Source: CALESS01 sp964405455
GTDB taxonomy: Bacteria; Chloroflexota; Anaerolineae; Anaerolineales; Anaerolineaceae
DNA length: 15,481 bases
Assembly (NCBI GenBank): GCA_964405455.1
Contig: CAYOOA010000053.1
Location: 1 to 15,481 of the forward strand
Direction: 5' to 3'
The translations under genes were made by a program, and so were the position numbers. How positions within the stretch are numbered: the stretch's first letter is position 1; every line of letters starts with the position of its first letter. Below, piece after piece: positions 1 through 6,194 of the stretch. Under the pieces are notes generated by a model that saw only the letters and a list, made by a program, of their open reading frames with translations, did not search any database and had not been told where the DNA came from.

Positions 1-7
1 CGGAGTG

Positions 8-16
8 TGCTATAAT
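8..16 (+). promoter_or_regulatory. Extended -10 promoter element of the small-protein unit
   Basis: The sequence TGCTATAAT is a perfect TATAAT preceded by the TGn extension of an extended -10 promoter. The -35 region lies at or beyond the left edge, so only half of the promoter can be judged. Transcription would begin near position 23 and cross a leader of about 180 nt before the small gene at 205. A terminator at 458-493 closes the unit, which supports reading this as its promoter. Confidence 0.55.
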
Positions 17-119
17 TTCAATTATCACGGGGAAATCACCCCAACCTGAGGAGCCTTTACCTTGATCTAATCCTTTCTATCGGACCTTGCCTGACGGCCC
101 AATCCACCCGGAACACCGG

Positions 120-182
120 AATTGGAAGTATTTAATCCTGCCTGGTGAGCCACCTGGATTGCGGGCGTTGGCTGGTTCCAAT
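120..182 (+). other. Possible structured leader RNA before the small gene
   Basis: The arms ATTGGAA (121-127) and TTCCAAT (176-182) are perfectly complementary, and inside them AGCCA (148-152) pairs with TGGCT (169-173). The structure ends eight bases before the AAAGGAGGTGG ribosome site. A second small GGGG/CCCC hairpin lies at 29-42. No known riboswitch class was recognised. The fold is judged by eye and may be chance. Confidence 0.25.
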
Positions 183-204
183 CTTCACAGAAAGGAGGTG
201 GATC

Positions 205-435
205 ATGTACCAGCTCGTTCGGTTGGGAAATTGCATTCATGTTTATGACACCCAGAATGCAGTCTTCGTCAGGAGCACCCTCGCCAACATCCGCAAGGCG
301 CTGGATCCCAAAGGTCTGCCCACCACCCGCAAGGCTATCTTGCGCGGTGTGCAGTGGACTCTTTGCAGTGACCCGGGCTGCAGGGTGCAAAGTTGCCGGA
401 AAGATGGCCACTGGATTGCCAGGCACGCCGTCTAG
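205..435 (+). CDS. Small uncharacterised protein, 76 residues
   Basis: I do not recognise this protein. The start at 205 is chosen because a very strong ribosome site, AAAGGAGGTGG at 191-201, stands just before it; an upstream in-frame ATG at 145 has no such site. The product starts MYQLVRLGNCIHVYD and is basic, with many Arg and Lys in its second half. There is no signal peptide or membrane segment, so it should be cytoplasmic. It has four cysteines: C10, then C54, C59 and C64 spaced exactly five apart in a short Cys/Arg-rich stretch near the end, which might bind a metal but fits no motif I can name. It is flanked by its own extended -10 promoter (8-16) and its own terminator (458-493), so it is independent of the sugar operon to the right. 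The signals around it are the main evidence that it is real. Confidence 0.6.
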   Translation: MYQLVRLGNCIHVYDTQNAVFVRSTLANIRKALDPKGLPTTRKAILRGVQWTLCSDPGCRVQSCRKDGHWIARHAV

Positions 436-457
436 TTCGTAAAAGAACCATATAACC

Positions 458-493
458 GAATTCCTCCCCGGGGTTGGGGAGGAATTCCTTTTT
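458..493 (+). terminator. Rho-independent terminator after the small gene
   Basis: A perfect 12-bp stem pairs GAATTCCTCCCC (458-469) with GGGGAGGAATTC (476-487), with the 6-nt loop GGGGTT and then C and five T (489-493). It starts 22 bases after the stop codon of the small gene and isolates that unit from the lacI-type gene. This is the only hairpin in the window with a proper U-tract. Confidence 0.9.
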
Positions 494-589
494 AACCTAC
501 TTAATCTTCCATCTTTATTGCGAGCAACACGGAAAACCCGGCGGACTGGTTCAGCGCAGGGGATCGAGCCAACGGCCCGGCCTGCTCAT

Positions 590-605
590 TGTGACAAATG
601 TCACT
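590..605 (+). promoter_or_regulatory. CRP/FNR-like binding site
   Basis: The sequence TGTGA-CAAATG-TCACT matches the CRP consensus TGTGA-N6-TCACA at nine of the ten half-site positions. Its core, GTGACA-AA-TGTCAC, is a perfect inverted repeat. The centre at 597.5 is about 80 bp upstream of the start site predicted from the -10 box at 665-670, a range typical of class I activator sites. It lies in non-coding DNA between a terminator and a strong promoter, which raises its credibility. The binding protein is not in the window, and other palindrome-binding regulators are possible. Confidence 0.5.
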
Positions 606-642
606 TTCGCCTCGAATCGGCAGACGAAAACGAGATTAATGA

Positions 643-670
643 TTGACAGCGCTCCCAAAAGTTGTATAAT
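643..670 (+). promoter_or_regulatory. Sigma-70 type promoter of the regulator gene
   Basis: TTGACA (643-648) and TATAAT (665-670) both match the consensus completely and are 16 bp apart. The predicted transcription start is near 677, giving a leader of about 65 nt before the LacI-family gene. LacI-type operators overlap the -35 box and lie just past the start site, so such a strong promoter is probably held down by repression. It may also serve the ABC importer by read-through, because no convincing promoter was found directly before 1900. Confidence 0.88.
644..657 (+). promoter_or_regulatory. LacI-family operator O1
   Basis: TGACAGCGCTCCCA has the TGnnAGCGCTnnCA architecture of LacI/GalR-family operators, with a central CpG. 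It overlaps the -35 hexamer, so bound repressor would block RNA polymerase. It shares the AGCGCT core and outer bases with O2 (682-695) and O3 (1794-1807). The centre-to-centre distance to O2 is 38 bp. Confidence 0.75.
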
Positions 671-681
671 GTAAGCGTCCC

Positions 682-695
682 TGGGAGCGCTCTCA
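682..695 (+). promoter_or_regulatory. LacI-family operator O2
   Basis: TGGGAGCGCTCTCA is palindromic except at one pair and lies just after the predicted start of transcription. Its reverse complement, TGAGAGCGCTCCCA, equals O3 except for the last base. The position fits a repressor blocking initiation or promoter escape, most simply autoregulation by the adjacent LacI-type protein. Confidence 0.8.
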
Positions 696-741
696 TAAAT
701 CAAACTGGTTTCATCTCCCCCTCTTTGCCTGGAGTTGCTGG

Positions 742-1773
742 ATGGCGGAATTAACGCTGGAAGATATCGCAAAACAGGTTGGTGTGTCCCGCTCCACTGT
801 ATCCCGAGTGGTCAACGGTTCCCCCAACGTCAGCCCGGAAGTGCGCAAACGGGTTTTGAAGGCGATTCAGGCCACCGGCTATCAACCCAATGCGGCCGCC
901 CGCTCCCTGGCTTCCCAACGCTCGCGCATGATCGGCCTGGTCCTCCCCCAAACTGTCAGCGGCTTTTTCACCGATCCCTTCTTCCCGCACCTCACCCAGG
1001 GCATTGCCTTCGGCTGCAATAATAACGACCTGACCCTCTCGCTCTTCCTGGTTGGCAATAAAGAAGACGAGGAAAAGCTCCTGCCGCGCATTTCCCGCCG
1101 CGGCTTACTGGATGGGGTGCTGGTGCAAGCCGGCCACCCCGGCGATTGGCTGCTAGACCGCCTTTCCAAGACCAGTTTGCCCATAGTGATGATCGGCCGT
1201 CCCTTCGATCCGGCGCATATCAACTATATTGATGTGGACAACTATCCTGCTGCCATCAACGCCACCCGGCACATGATCGAGCTGGGTTATCAGCGGATCG
1301 CGCATATCACCGGTGCCCCGGGCAGCGCCGTCACCATTGACCGTCTGGAAGGCTATAAAAAAGCCTTGCGCGATGCCGGGCGGGAAGTGGATGAATCCCT
1401 GATTGTGTCTGGAAATTTTTCCGAAATCACCGGTTACGAAGCAATGAAGAAGCTGCTGCCGCGCAAACCGGACGCCGTATTTGCCTCCTCGGATATTACC
1501 GCGGCCGGCGCCATGCGGGCCGTCCGGGAGGCCGGGCTGAGCGTGCCGGAGGATATCGCCTTTATCGGTTTCGATGATCTACCCCTGGCCATGCAAACGT
1601 ATGTCAAACTGACCACGGTCCACCAGCCCATCACCAACCTGGGCGTCAAGGCCGTGGAGTTGTTGATGGATGTGATTGCCAATGGACCCAAACCTGTCCG
1701 GCATATCATCCTGGGCACCGAGCTGATCGTGCGTGAATCGTGCGGTGCTGCCAGAATCAAAGTGAATTCTTGA
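742..1773 (+). CDS. LacI/GalR-family transcriptional repressor
   Basis: This is a sugar-responsive DNA-binding regulator of 343 residues, the normal family length. The N-terminal helix-turn-helix covers about residues 4-26, with the hallmark GVSRSTVSRVVNG (14-26). The hinge helix PNAAARSLA (49-57) carries Leu56, the residue that in this family wedges into the central CpG of the operator. Residues from about 62 to the end form the periplasmic-binding-protein-like effector and dimerisation domain, starting IGLVLPQ. The start is supported by GGAG at 731-734. Three operators with an AGCGCT centre flank the gene on both sides (644-657, 682-695, 1794-1807), so it most likely represses itself and the importer that follows. 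The effector cannot be read from sequence; neighbours suggest a gluco- or manno-oligosaccharide or a breakdown product. Family assignment is firm, the effector is inferred. Confidence 0.95.
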   Translation: MAELTLEDIAKQVGVSRSTVSRVVNGSPNVSPEVRKRVLKAIQATGYQPNAAARSLASQRSRMIGLVLPQTVSGFFTDPFFPHLTQGIAFGCNNNDLTLSLFLVGNKEDEEKLLPRISRRGLLDGVLVQAGHPGDWLLDRLSKTSLPIVMIGRPFDPAHINYIDVDNYPAAINATRHMIELGYQRIAHITGAPGSAVTIDRLEGYKKALRDAGREVDESLIVSGNFSEITGYEAMKKLLPRKPDAVFASSDITAAGAMRAVREAGLSVPEDIAFIGFDDLPLAMQTYVKLTTVHQPITNLGVKAVELLMDVIANGPKPVRHIILGTELIVRESCGAARIKVNS

Positions 1774-1793
1774 GCCGGGGGCCCCTCTTCTTA

Positions 1794-1807
1794 TGAGAGC
1801 GCTCCCT
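1794..1807 (+). promoter_or_regulatory. LacI-family operator O3 before the binding-protein gene
   Basis: TGAGAGCGCTCCCT repeats the O1/O2 motif and differs from the reverse complement of O2 only at the last base. It lies 20 bases after the regulator's stop codon and 92 bases before the binding-protein start. No good promoter accompanies it: TTGAGC at 1770-1775 and TTATGA at 1791-1796 are poor hexamers. It could control a weak local promoter, block read-through as a roadblock, or pair with O1/O2 in a loop across the roughly 1.1-kb gene. Confidence 0.72.
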
Positions 1808-1899
1808 AAAACATACACCAAGGAGGTGGTTCAAAAGATAAATAAATGGCAAGCCCCGTTCCTATCCATTGATCAACCAATTTTTGAAGGAGAAAAGAA

Positions 1900-3810
1900 A
1901 TGAAACGCTTGTTTGCTGTATTTTCAGTCCTGTTGATTGCAGTCATGCTGCTTTCTGCCTGCAAGCCAACACCAACCGAAGTTCCCACCACCGCCCCGGC
2001 GGCGCAACCTACTACCGCTGCGGCCCAGCCCACCACTGCTCCAGTTGAACCCACTACGGCTCCTGTGCAGGATGCGGCTACCATTGCGGCTTCTCTGCCC
2101 CGCAACGAAACGCTGTACTTCAACGGTCAGCAGTGGAGCGCTGTTGTTTGTTGGAACCCCTATTCCTCCAACTGCAACAATGCCATGGCCCTGGCCCAGC
2201 AGGATAATGCCCGCGTGATCATGTTCGAAACGCCATACTTGTATAACATGATGGATGGCAAGCAATATGGTCTGCTGGCTGATGGCCCATACACCTGGAA
2301 TGCTGACCAGACTGAGATCACCTTCAAGCTCAAAGCGGCCGCCAAGTGGAGCGATGGTACCCCTGTCACCGCTGATGACGTAGCCTACACCTGGGCTTCG
2401 CATATCAAGTACAACACCCAGTTCGGCGCTTCCAACAAGGATTACATTGACACTATCGAAGCCAAGGACCCCCAGACTGTGGTTGTTAAGGCCAAGCTGG
2501 ATGCCAATGGCAAAGCTGTCAACCCCCTGCTCGTCCAGGCTTACCTGAGCACCAACTATGTCATCCAGAAGGCATGGACCCAGACCCTGGAAGCCCGCAC
2601 CGGCGGTGATGCTACCAAGTTCATGGCGGATACAGCTGAAGATGTGGTCTACTCCGGCCCGTATCACAAGTTCTTCTCGGATGATTCCAAGGTCGTTTAT
2701 GTCCGCGATGACAACTACTGGGGCAAGGATGCCTCCATGTGGGGCAAGCTGCCCGCCCCCAAGTACCTGGCTCACGTCATCTACAAAGACAATGCTGCCG
2801 GCTCCGTCGCCCTGGCCCAGGGTGAAGTGGATGTCAGCCAGCAGTTCAACTCCAATGTCCAGGTCCTCTGGCTCAACTACGGTCTGCCCATCTCCACCTA
2901 CCTGCCCGAAGCCCCCTACGGCATCGGCGCCAGCCTCCCGACCGCCTTCTTCAACAAGAACTCCTACGGTCTGGATCAGCTCGCTGTCCGCAAGGCCATC
3001 GCCATCGCGGTGGATTATGACACCATCATCGCCAACGCCATGACCAACCAGTCCGCCACCTTCACCCAGGTTCCTCGCTCTCTGATGAACCCGACCCCCG
3101 GTGAGCAGGCTCTCTACGATCACGCTGCGGTTGCTGACCTGCAGTGGGCCGGCAATGACATCGAAGGCGCCAAGAAGCTGCTGGATGACGCCGGTATCAA
3201 GGATACCGACGGCGACGGCTGGCGCGAATACAACGGCAAGAAGCTCTCCTATGTTGCCACCTGCCCTGCCGGCTGGTCCGACTGGCAGGCTGCCATCGAA
3301 GTGGTTGCCGCTGCTGGCAAGAAGATTGGCATTGATATCACCACCAACTACCCGGATTGGGGTGTGTACCAGACCGTGGTCACCAACTGGCCGCTGGCCG
3401 AAGGCTATGACATCTTCATGATGTGGTCTGACGGTACCGGTCCGACCCAGCCGTGGGGCCGCATCCGCCACCTGCTCAGCTCCGAATTTGCCGAAACCAC
3501 CAACAACTGGAACGGCAACTGGGGCGGCTACATCAATCCCGCCGCGGATGAACTGATCAAGAAGCTTCCCACCCTGACCGACGCTGCTGAAATCAAGGCC
3601 GCCTACACCGAACTGGTCAAGATCTACCTGACCGACATCCCCTCCTTCACGCTCATGTATCGCCCGCAGGCGTTCCACACCGTGAACGAAACTGTCTGGA
3701 CGAACTTCCCGCACGAAGGTGATGGCACCAACCCGCCCGTTCCCCCGTTGGATCTAACCGACGGTTGGAGCGTTGCCGGTCTGTATAACCTGACCCTGGT
3801 CAACCCGTAA
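1900..3810 (+). CDS. ABC importer substrate-binding lipoprotein, family 5 (SBP_bac_5), probably for oligosaccharides
   Basis: This 636-residue lipoprotein captures substrate outside the membrane and delivers it to the permeases encoded downstream. A signal peptide (1-20) ends in the lipobox LLSAC with the lipidated Cys21. Residues 22-56 are a Pro/Thr/Ala-rich tether of repeated PTTAP-like units. The mature family 5 fold follows, with FKLKAAAKWSDGTPVTADDV as the usual early signature. A DTDGDGW segment at 435-441, seen in many family members, resembles a calcium-binding loop. Family 5 proteins were named for oligopeptides, but a branch in Thermotoga binds cello- and manno-oligosaccharides. The adjoining LacI regulator and glycosidases, and the WTNFP segment near the C-terminus, point to that branch (inference). 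The start has a good site, GAAGGAG at 1886-1892. A hairpin after the stop (3829-3870) may raise its expression over the permeases. Confidence 0.93.
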   Translation: MKRLFAVFSVLLIAVMLLSACKPTPTEVPTTAPAAQPTTAAAQPTTAPVEPTTAPVQDAATIAASLPRNETLYFNGQQWSAVVCWNPYSSNCNNAMALAQQDNARVIMFETPYLYNMMDGKQYGLLADGPYTWNADQTEITFKLKAAAKWSDGTPVTADDVAYTWASHIKYNTQFGASNKDYIDTIEAKDPQTVVVKAKLDANGKAVNPLLVQAYLSTNYVIQKAWTQTLEARTGGDATKFMADTAEDVVYSGPYHKFFSDDSKVVYVRDDNYWGKDASMWGKLPAPKYLAHVIYKDNAAGSVALAQGEVDVSQQFNSNVQVLWLNYGLPISTYLPEAPYGIGASLPTAFFNKNSYGLDQLAVRKAIAIAVDYDTIIANAMTNQSATFTQVPRSLMNPTPGEQALYDHAAVADLQWAGNDIEGAKKLLDDAGIKDTDGDGWREYNGKKLSYVATCPAGWSDWQAAIEVVAAAGKKIGIDITTNYPDWGVYQTVVTNWPLAEGYDIFMMWSDGTGPTQPWGRIRHLLSSEFAETTNNWNGNWGGYINPAADELIKKLPTLTDAAEIKAAYTELVKIYLTDIPSFTLMYRPQAFHTVNETVWTNFPHEGDGTNPPVPPLDLTDGWSVAGLYNLTLVNP

Positions 3811-3828
3811 ACTGAAGTTCCTATGAAA

Positions 3829-3870
3829 AACAGCCATGTTCCGTCTGTTAGTTGGCGGAACATGGCTGTT
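3829..3870 (+). terminator. Intergenic hairpin without U-tract after the binding-protein gene
   Basis: AACAGCCATGTTCCG (3829-3843) and CGGAACATGGCTGTT (3856-3870) form a perfect 15-bp stem with a 12-nt loop. It is followed by GATTAATG rather than a run of T, so it is a weak terminator at best. A hairpin in this place between binding-protein and permease genes commonly stabilises the upstream message or lowers downstream expression, because more binding protein than permease is needed. The stem is certain; the role is inferred. Confidence 0.7.
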
Positions 3871-3880
3871 GATTAATGTA

Positions 3881-3886
3881 TATAAT
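3881..3886 (+). promoter_or_regulatory. Possible internal -10 element before the permeases
   Basis: TATAAT occurs 32 bases before the GTG start of the first permease and just after the hairpin. No fair -35 hexamer stands at 16-18 bp. The local run TGTATATAATCTATATA is AT-rich against G/C-rich surroundings, which could equally produce the match by chance. It might be a weak internal promoter that restores transcription after the hairpin. Confidence 0.25.
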
Positions 3887-3917
3887 CTATATAGGCTAGA
3901 TACTGAGGAGGTGGCAG

Positions 3918-4922
3918 GTGAAAGGATACCGCAAGTATTTCCTTAGCAAGCTGGGCTGGTTATTGATCACTGCTGTTTTCGCCTTCATTCTCAATTTTCT
4001 CCTGCCACGCTTGATGCCGGGCAATCCGGTGGCCGCCATTGTGGCCCGGTTGGCCCAGGGTATGTCCAGTTCGACTGGCATGAAAGAGGTCTACGAATAT
4101 TATGCCAGGATGTTTGGAACTGACCTGCCCCTCTGGCAGCAATTTTTCGTATATGTGAGGAATGTTTTCCACGGCAATTTTGGCTTATCCTTCAGCCAGT
4201 TTCCCCGCCCGGTGATTGACATTCTGAAAACCTCTCTCCCATGGACGATTGCCCTGCAATTTCCAGCCATCATTGTTGGCTGGCTGATCGGCAATACCCT
4301 GGGTGCGCTGTCGGCTTATCTCAAGAAGGGCTTCGATAAAGTCCTCATGCCGATCAGCATTTTTGTCAGCAATTTTCCGGCCTTTGGGATGGCCGTTTTC
4401 TTCCTGTCACTTTTTGGCGTCACCTTGAAGTGGTTTCCCACTTCGGGCGGTTATGGTTTTGATCTCATCCCGGACTTTAGCTGGAAATTTATCTGGTCGG
4501 TCTTCACCCATTACCAGCTTCCCTTCTGGTCCATCGTGGTCATTGCAATTGGCGGCCAGGCGATCGGCATGCGTTCCATGTCCATTTACGAGCTGAATGC
4601 CGATTATGTAAAGTACAGCCGCTTCATGGGCATCAAGGATCGTAAGATCGTCGGCTATGTCTTCCGCAATGCCGTTCTCCCGCAGATTACCGGCCTGGCC
4701 CTGGCCATCGGTACCATGGTCGGCGGCGCCCTGTTCGCCGAAGTTGTATTCAGCTACCCCGGCCTGGGTACCACCCTCCTGAACGGCATTATGGGCCAGG
4801 ATTACCCGCTGATCTCGGCCGTCACCCTGATCATCACCTTCATGGTGCTGTTGGCCAACTTTATCATTGAATTGATCTACGGATTGATTGATCCGCGGAT
4901 CAAGGCAGCCCAGGCGGATTAA
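3918..4922 (+). CDS. ABC importer permease 1 (DppB/OppB-like)
   Basis: This is an integral membrane subunit of 334 residues belonging to the binding-protein-dependent transport permease family (BPD_transp_1), DppB/OppB type. The start is GTG at 3918, fixed by AGGAGG at 3906-3911. The N-terminus has a first membrane helix (about residues 14-30) followed by FLLPRLMPGNPVA, the typical opening of this subfamily. A block of further helices follows from about residue 110. The cytoplasmic EAA loop that docks on the ATPases begins near E225 and includes the conserved GIKDRKIVGYVFRNAVLP. It is 13 nt from the second permease, and the two should form the heterodimeric channel. The length is normal and nothing is missing. 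Substrate follows the binding protein and is therefore inferred to be an oligosaccharide. Confidence 0.93.
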   Translation: MKGYRKYFLSKLGWLLITAVFAFILNFLLPRLMPGNPVAAIVARLAQGMSSSTGMKEVYEYYARMFGTDLPLWQQFFVYVRNVFHGNFGLSFSQFPRPVIDILKTSLPWTIALQFPAIIVGWLIGNTLGALSAYLKKGFDKVLMPISIFVSNFPAFGMAVFFLSLFGVTLKWFPTSGGYGFDLIPDFSWKFIWSVFTHYQLPFWSIVVIAIGGQAIGMRSMSIYELNADYVKYSRFMGIKDRKIVGYVFRNAVLPQITGLALAIGTMVGGALFAEVVFSYPGLGTTLLNGIMGQDYPLISAVTLIITFMVLLANFIIELIYGLIDPRIKAAQAD

Positions 4923-4927
4923 GGAGG
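4921..4927 (+). promoter_or_regulatory. Ribosome site that fixes the start of permease 2
   Basis: AAGGAGG overlaps the stop codon of permease 1 and lies 8 nt before the ATG at 4936. An in-frame ATG at 4888, inside the preceding gene, lacks such a site and would add a basic 16-residue extension read from another gene's codons. The downstream start is therefore preferred. Confidence 0.8.
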
Positions 4928-4935
4928 GATGCGGA

Positions 4936-6186
4936 ATGAAAAACACTCTTGAACAAATCTTCCACTCCGGTAAATTCGTCGTTGGCTTCTGCATCTTCAT
5001 TTTTCTTTTGATGGTTGTTTTCGGTTACCCCCTCTTCGTCAAAGACGCTCCCCTGCAGATCATCGGAAAGGGGACCTTCTTCCCACCAGGCATTTACGTC
5101 AGTACCTATGACAGTGTTAATGCCACCAACGTCTACTCGTTGAACCTGGATAATGCCGCTGCCAAGCGGATTGCCAACAAGTTGGCTGAAACCGACCGCC
5201 AGGCCATCAAGGATTGGTTGGTTGCAAATGGGATGCCCCAGGAGCAGATCGATACCGCCGATACAGCCAAACTGCTGGATCAATGGGCTCAGAACTACGA
5301 TTCCACCAAGGGCCTGGGGATGACCCTGGCCAAGCAGCGCTACTATCAACGGCTCAATGCCTCCATCCAGGGGCTTCTTTCCACGGAATCCGAGATCGTC
5401 GCCCAACAAAACCTGCAAACCGGCGCCCTGGAGCAGGTGGGTGAGATCAAGCAATCCGATTACGTGAACGTTGGCCAGGTTGCCAATGTGCGCCTGCTGC
5501 TGCTGGGAACCGACAACTTTGGCCGGGATGTGTTGACTGAACTGGTCCGCGCCACCGGTGTATCGCTGGAGATTGGCCTGGTGGCCGGCATCATCGCCAC
5601 CCTGATCGGTCTGACCCTGGGACTGCTCTCGGGATACATGGGCGGCTGGGTGGATGATGCGATCATGTTTGTCACCAACCTCTTCACCGTCATCCCCTCC
5701 ATTGTCCTGCTGATCCTGATTTCCTTCAGCATCGGTCAGGATAAACGCGGCGCGGTCACCATCGCCGTCGTGATCGGTTTTACCTCTTGGGTTTGGACCA
5801 CCCGCGCCGTGCGGGCCCAGGTGGTTTCGCTGCGCAACCGCGATCATGTCAACCTTTCGAAGTTGTCCGGCCATTCCACGCTTCACATCATCCTAAGTGA
5901 CATTCTGCCTTACATCGCCTCGTACGTGGTGATGGCCTTCATTCTTCAAATCTCGTCCGCCATCCTGCAGGAGGCCGGCCTGTCCATCCTCGGCCTGGGA
6001 CCCCGCACCACTGAGGTGCCAACCCTGGGCTTGATGATGAACTGGGCCATGATCTACCAGGCCCACATCCTGGGCAAGTGGTGGGCCTACATGCCTGTGC
6101 TGGTTACCATCGCGCTGATTACATTCTCGATGAACCTGATGAACACCGGCCTTGACCAGTTGTTCAATCCGGCCTTAAGGGATTAG
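4936..6186 (+). CDS. ABC importer permease 2 (DppC/OppC-like) with a large extracytoplasmic insertion
   Basis: This is the partner membrane subunit, 416 residues, against about 280-320 for ordinary DppC proteins. A first membrane helix (about 13-35) precedes a hydrophilic stretch of about 150 residues (36-185), predicted outside the membrane. That stretch opens with GTFFPPGIYVS and continues with helix-like, Ala/Gln-rich sequence. The usual DppC core then starts with LGTDNFGRDVLTELV (190-204) and has five more helices. The EAA loop lies around 292-330 and ends in DILPYIAS. The core assigns the family firmly. The insertion has no recognised domain; longer permeases of this kind may be typical of the sugar-transporting branch, possibly contacting the binding protein (inference). 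The gene sits 13 nt after permease 1 and 8 nt before ATPase 1, in a tight operon. Confidence 0.92.
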   Translation: MKNTLEQIFHSGKFVVGFCIFIFLLMVVFGYPLFVKDAPLQIIGKGTFFPPGIYVSTYDSVNATNVYSLNLDNAAAKRIANKLAETDRQAIKDWLVANGMPQEQIDTADTAKLLDQWAQNYDSTKGLGMTLAKQRYYQRLNASIQGLLSTESEIVAQQNLQTGALEQVGEIKQSDYVNVGQVANVRLLLLGTDNFGRDVLTELVRATGVSLEIGLVAGIIATLIGLTLGLLSGYMGGWVDDAIMFVTNLFTVIPSIVLLILISFSIGQDKRGAVTIAVVIGFTSWVWTTRAVRAQVVSLRNRDHVNLSKLSGHSTLHIILSDILPYIASYVVMAFILQISSAILQEAGLSILGLGPRTTEVPTLGLMMNWAMIYQAHILGKWWAYMPVLVTIALITFSMNLMNTGLDQLFNPALRD

Positions 6187-6194
6187 GTGATGCC

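Noticed and set aside
1777..1785. GGGGGCCCC as a terminator after the regulator gene
   Set aside because: There is no loop between the arms and only a mixed C/T stretch follows, so it cannot form a normal terminator hairpin.
1820..1872. Possible eight-residue leader peptide starting at ATG 1846
   Set aside because: The AGGAGG at 1821-1826 is 19 bases before the ATG, too far for normal initiation, and the peptide has no regulatory codon pattern.
2133..2146. AGCGCT core inside the binding-protein gene as a fourth operator
   Set aside because: The flanks (GTGG, GTTG) do not match TGnnAGCGCTnnCA, and the core arises from ordinary codons.
1924..3714. Open frame of 596 codons on the minus strand opposite the binding-protein gene
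   Set aside because: It is the mirror of a G/C-biased coding strand, has Gly/Val/Asp-rich composition without domains, and lies wholly opposite a certain gene.
4900..5886. Open frame of 328 codons on the minus strand opposite permease 2
   Set aside because: It is Gln/Gly/Asp-rich antisense sequence with no membrane or domain signature, opposite a certain permease.
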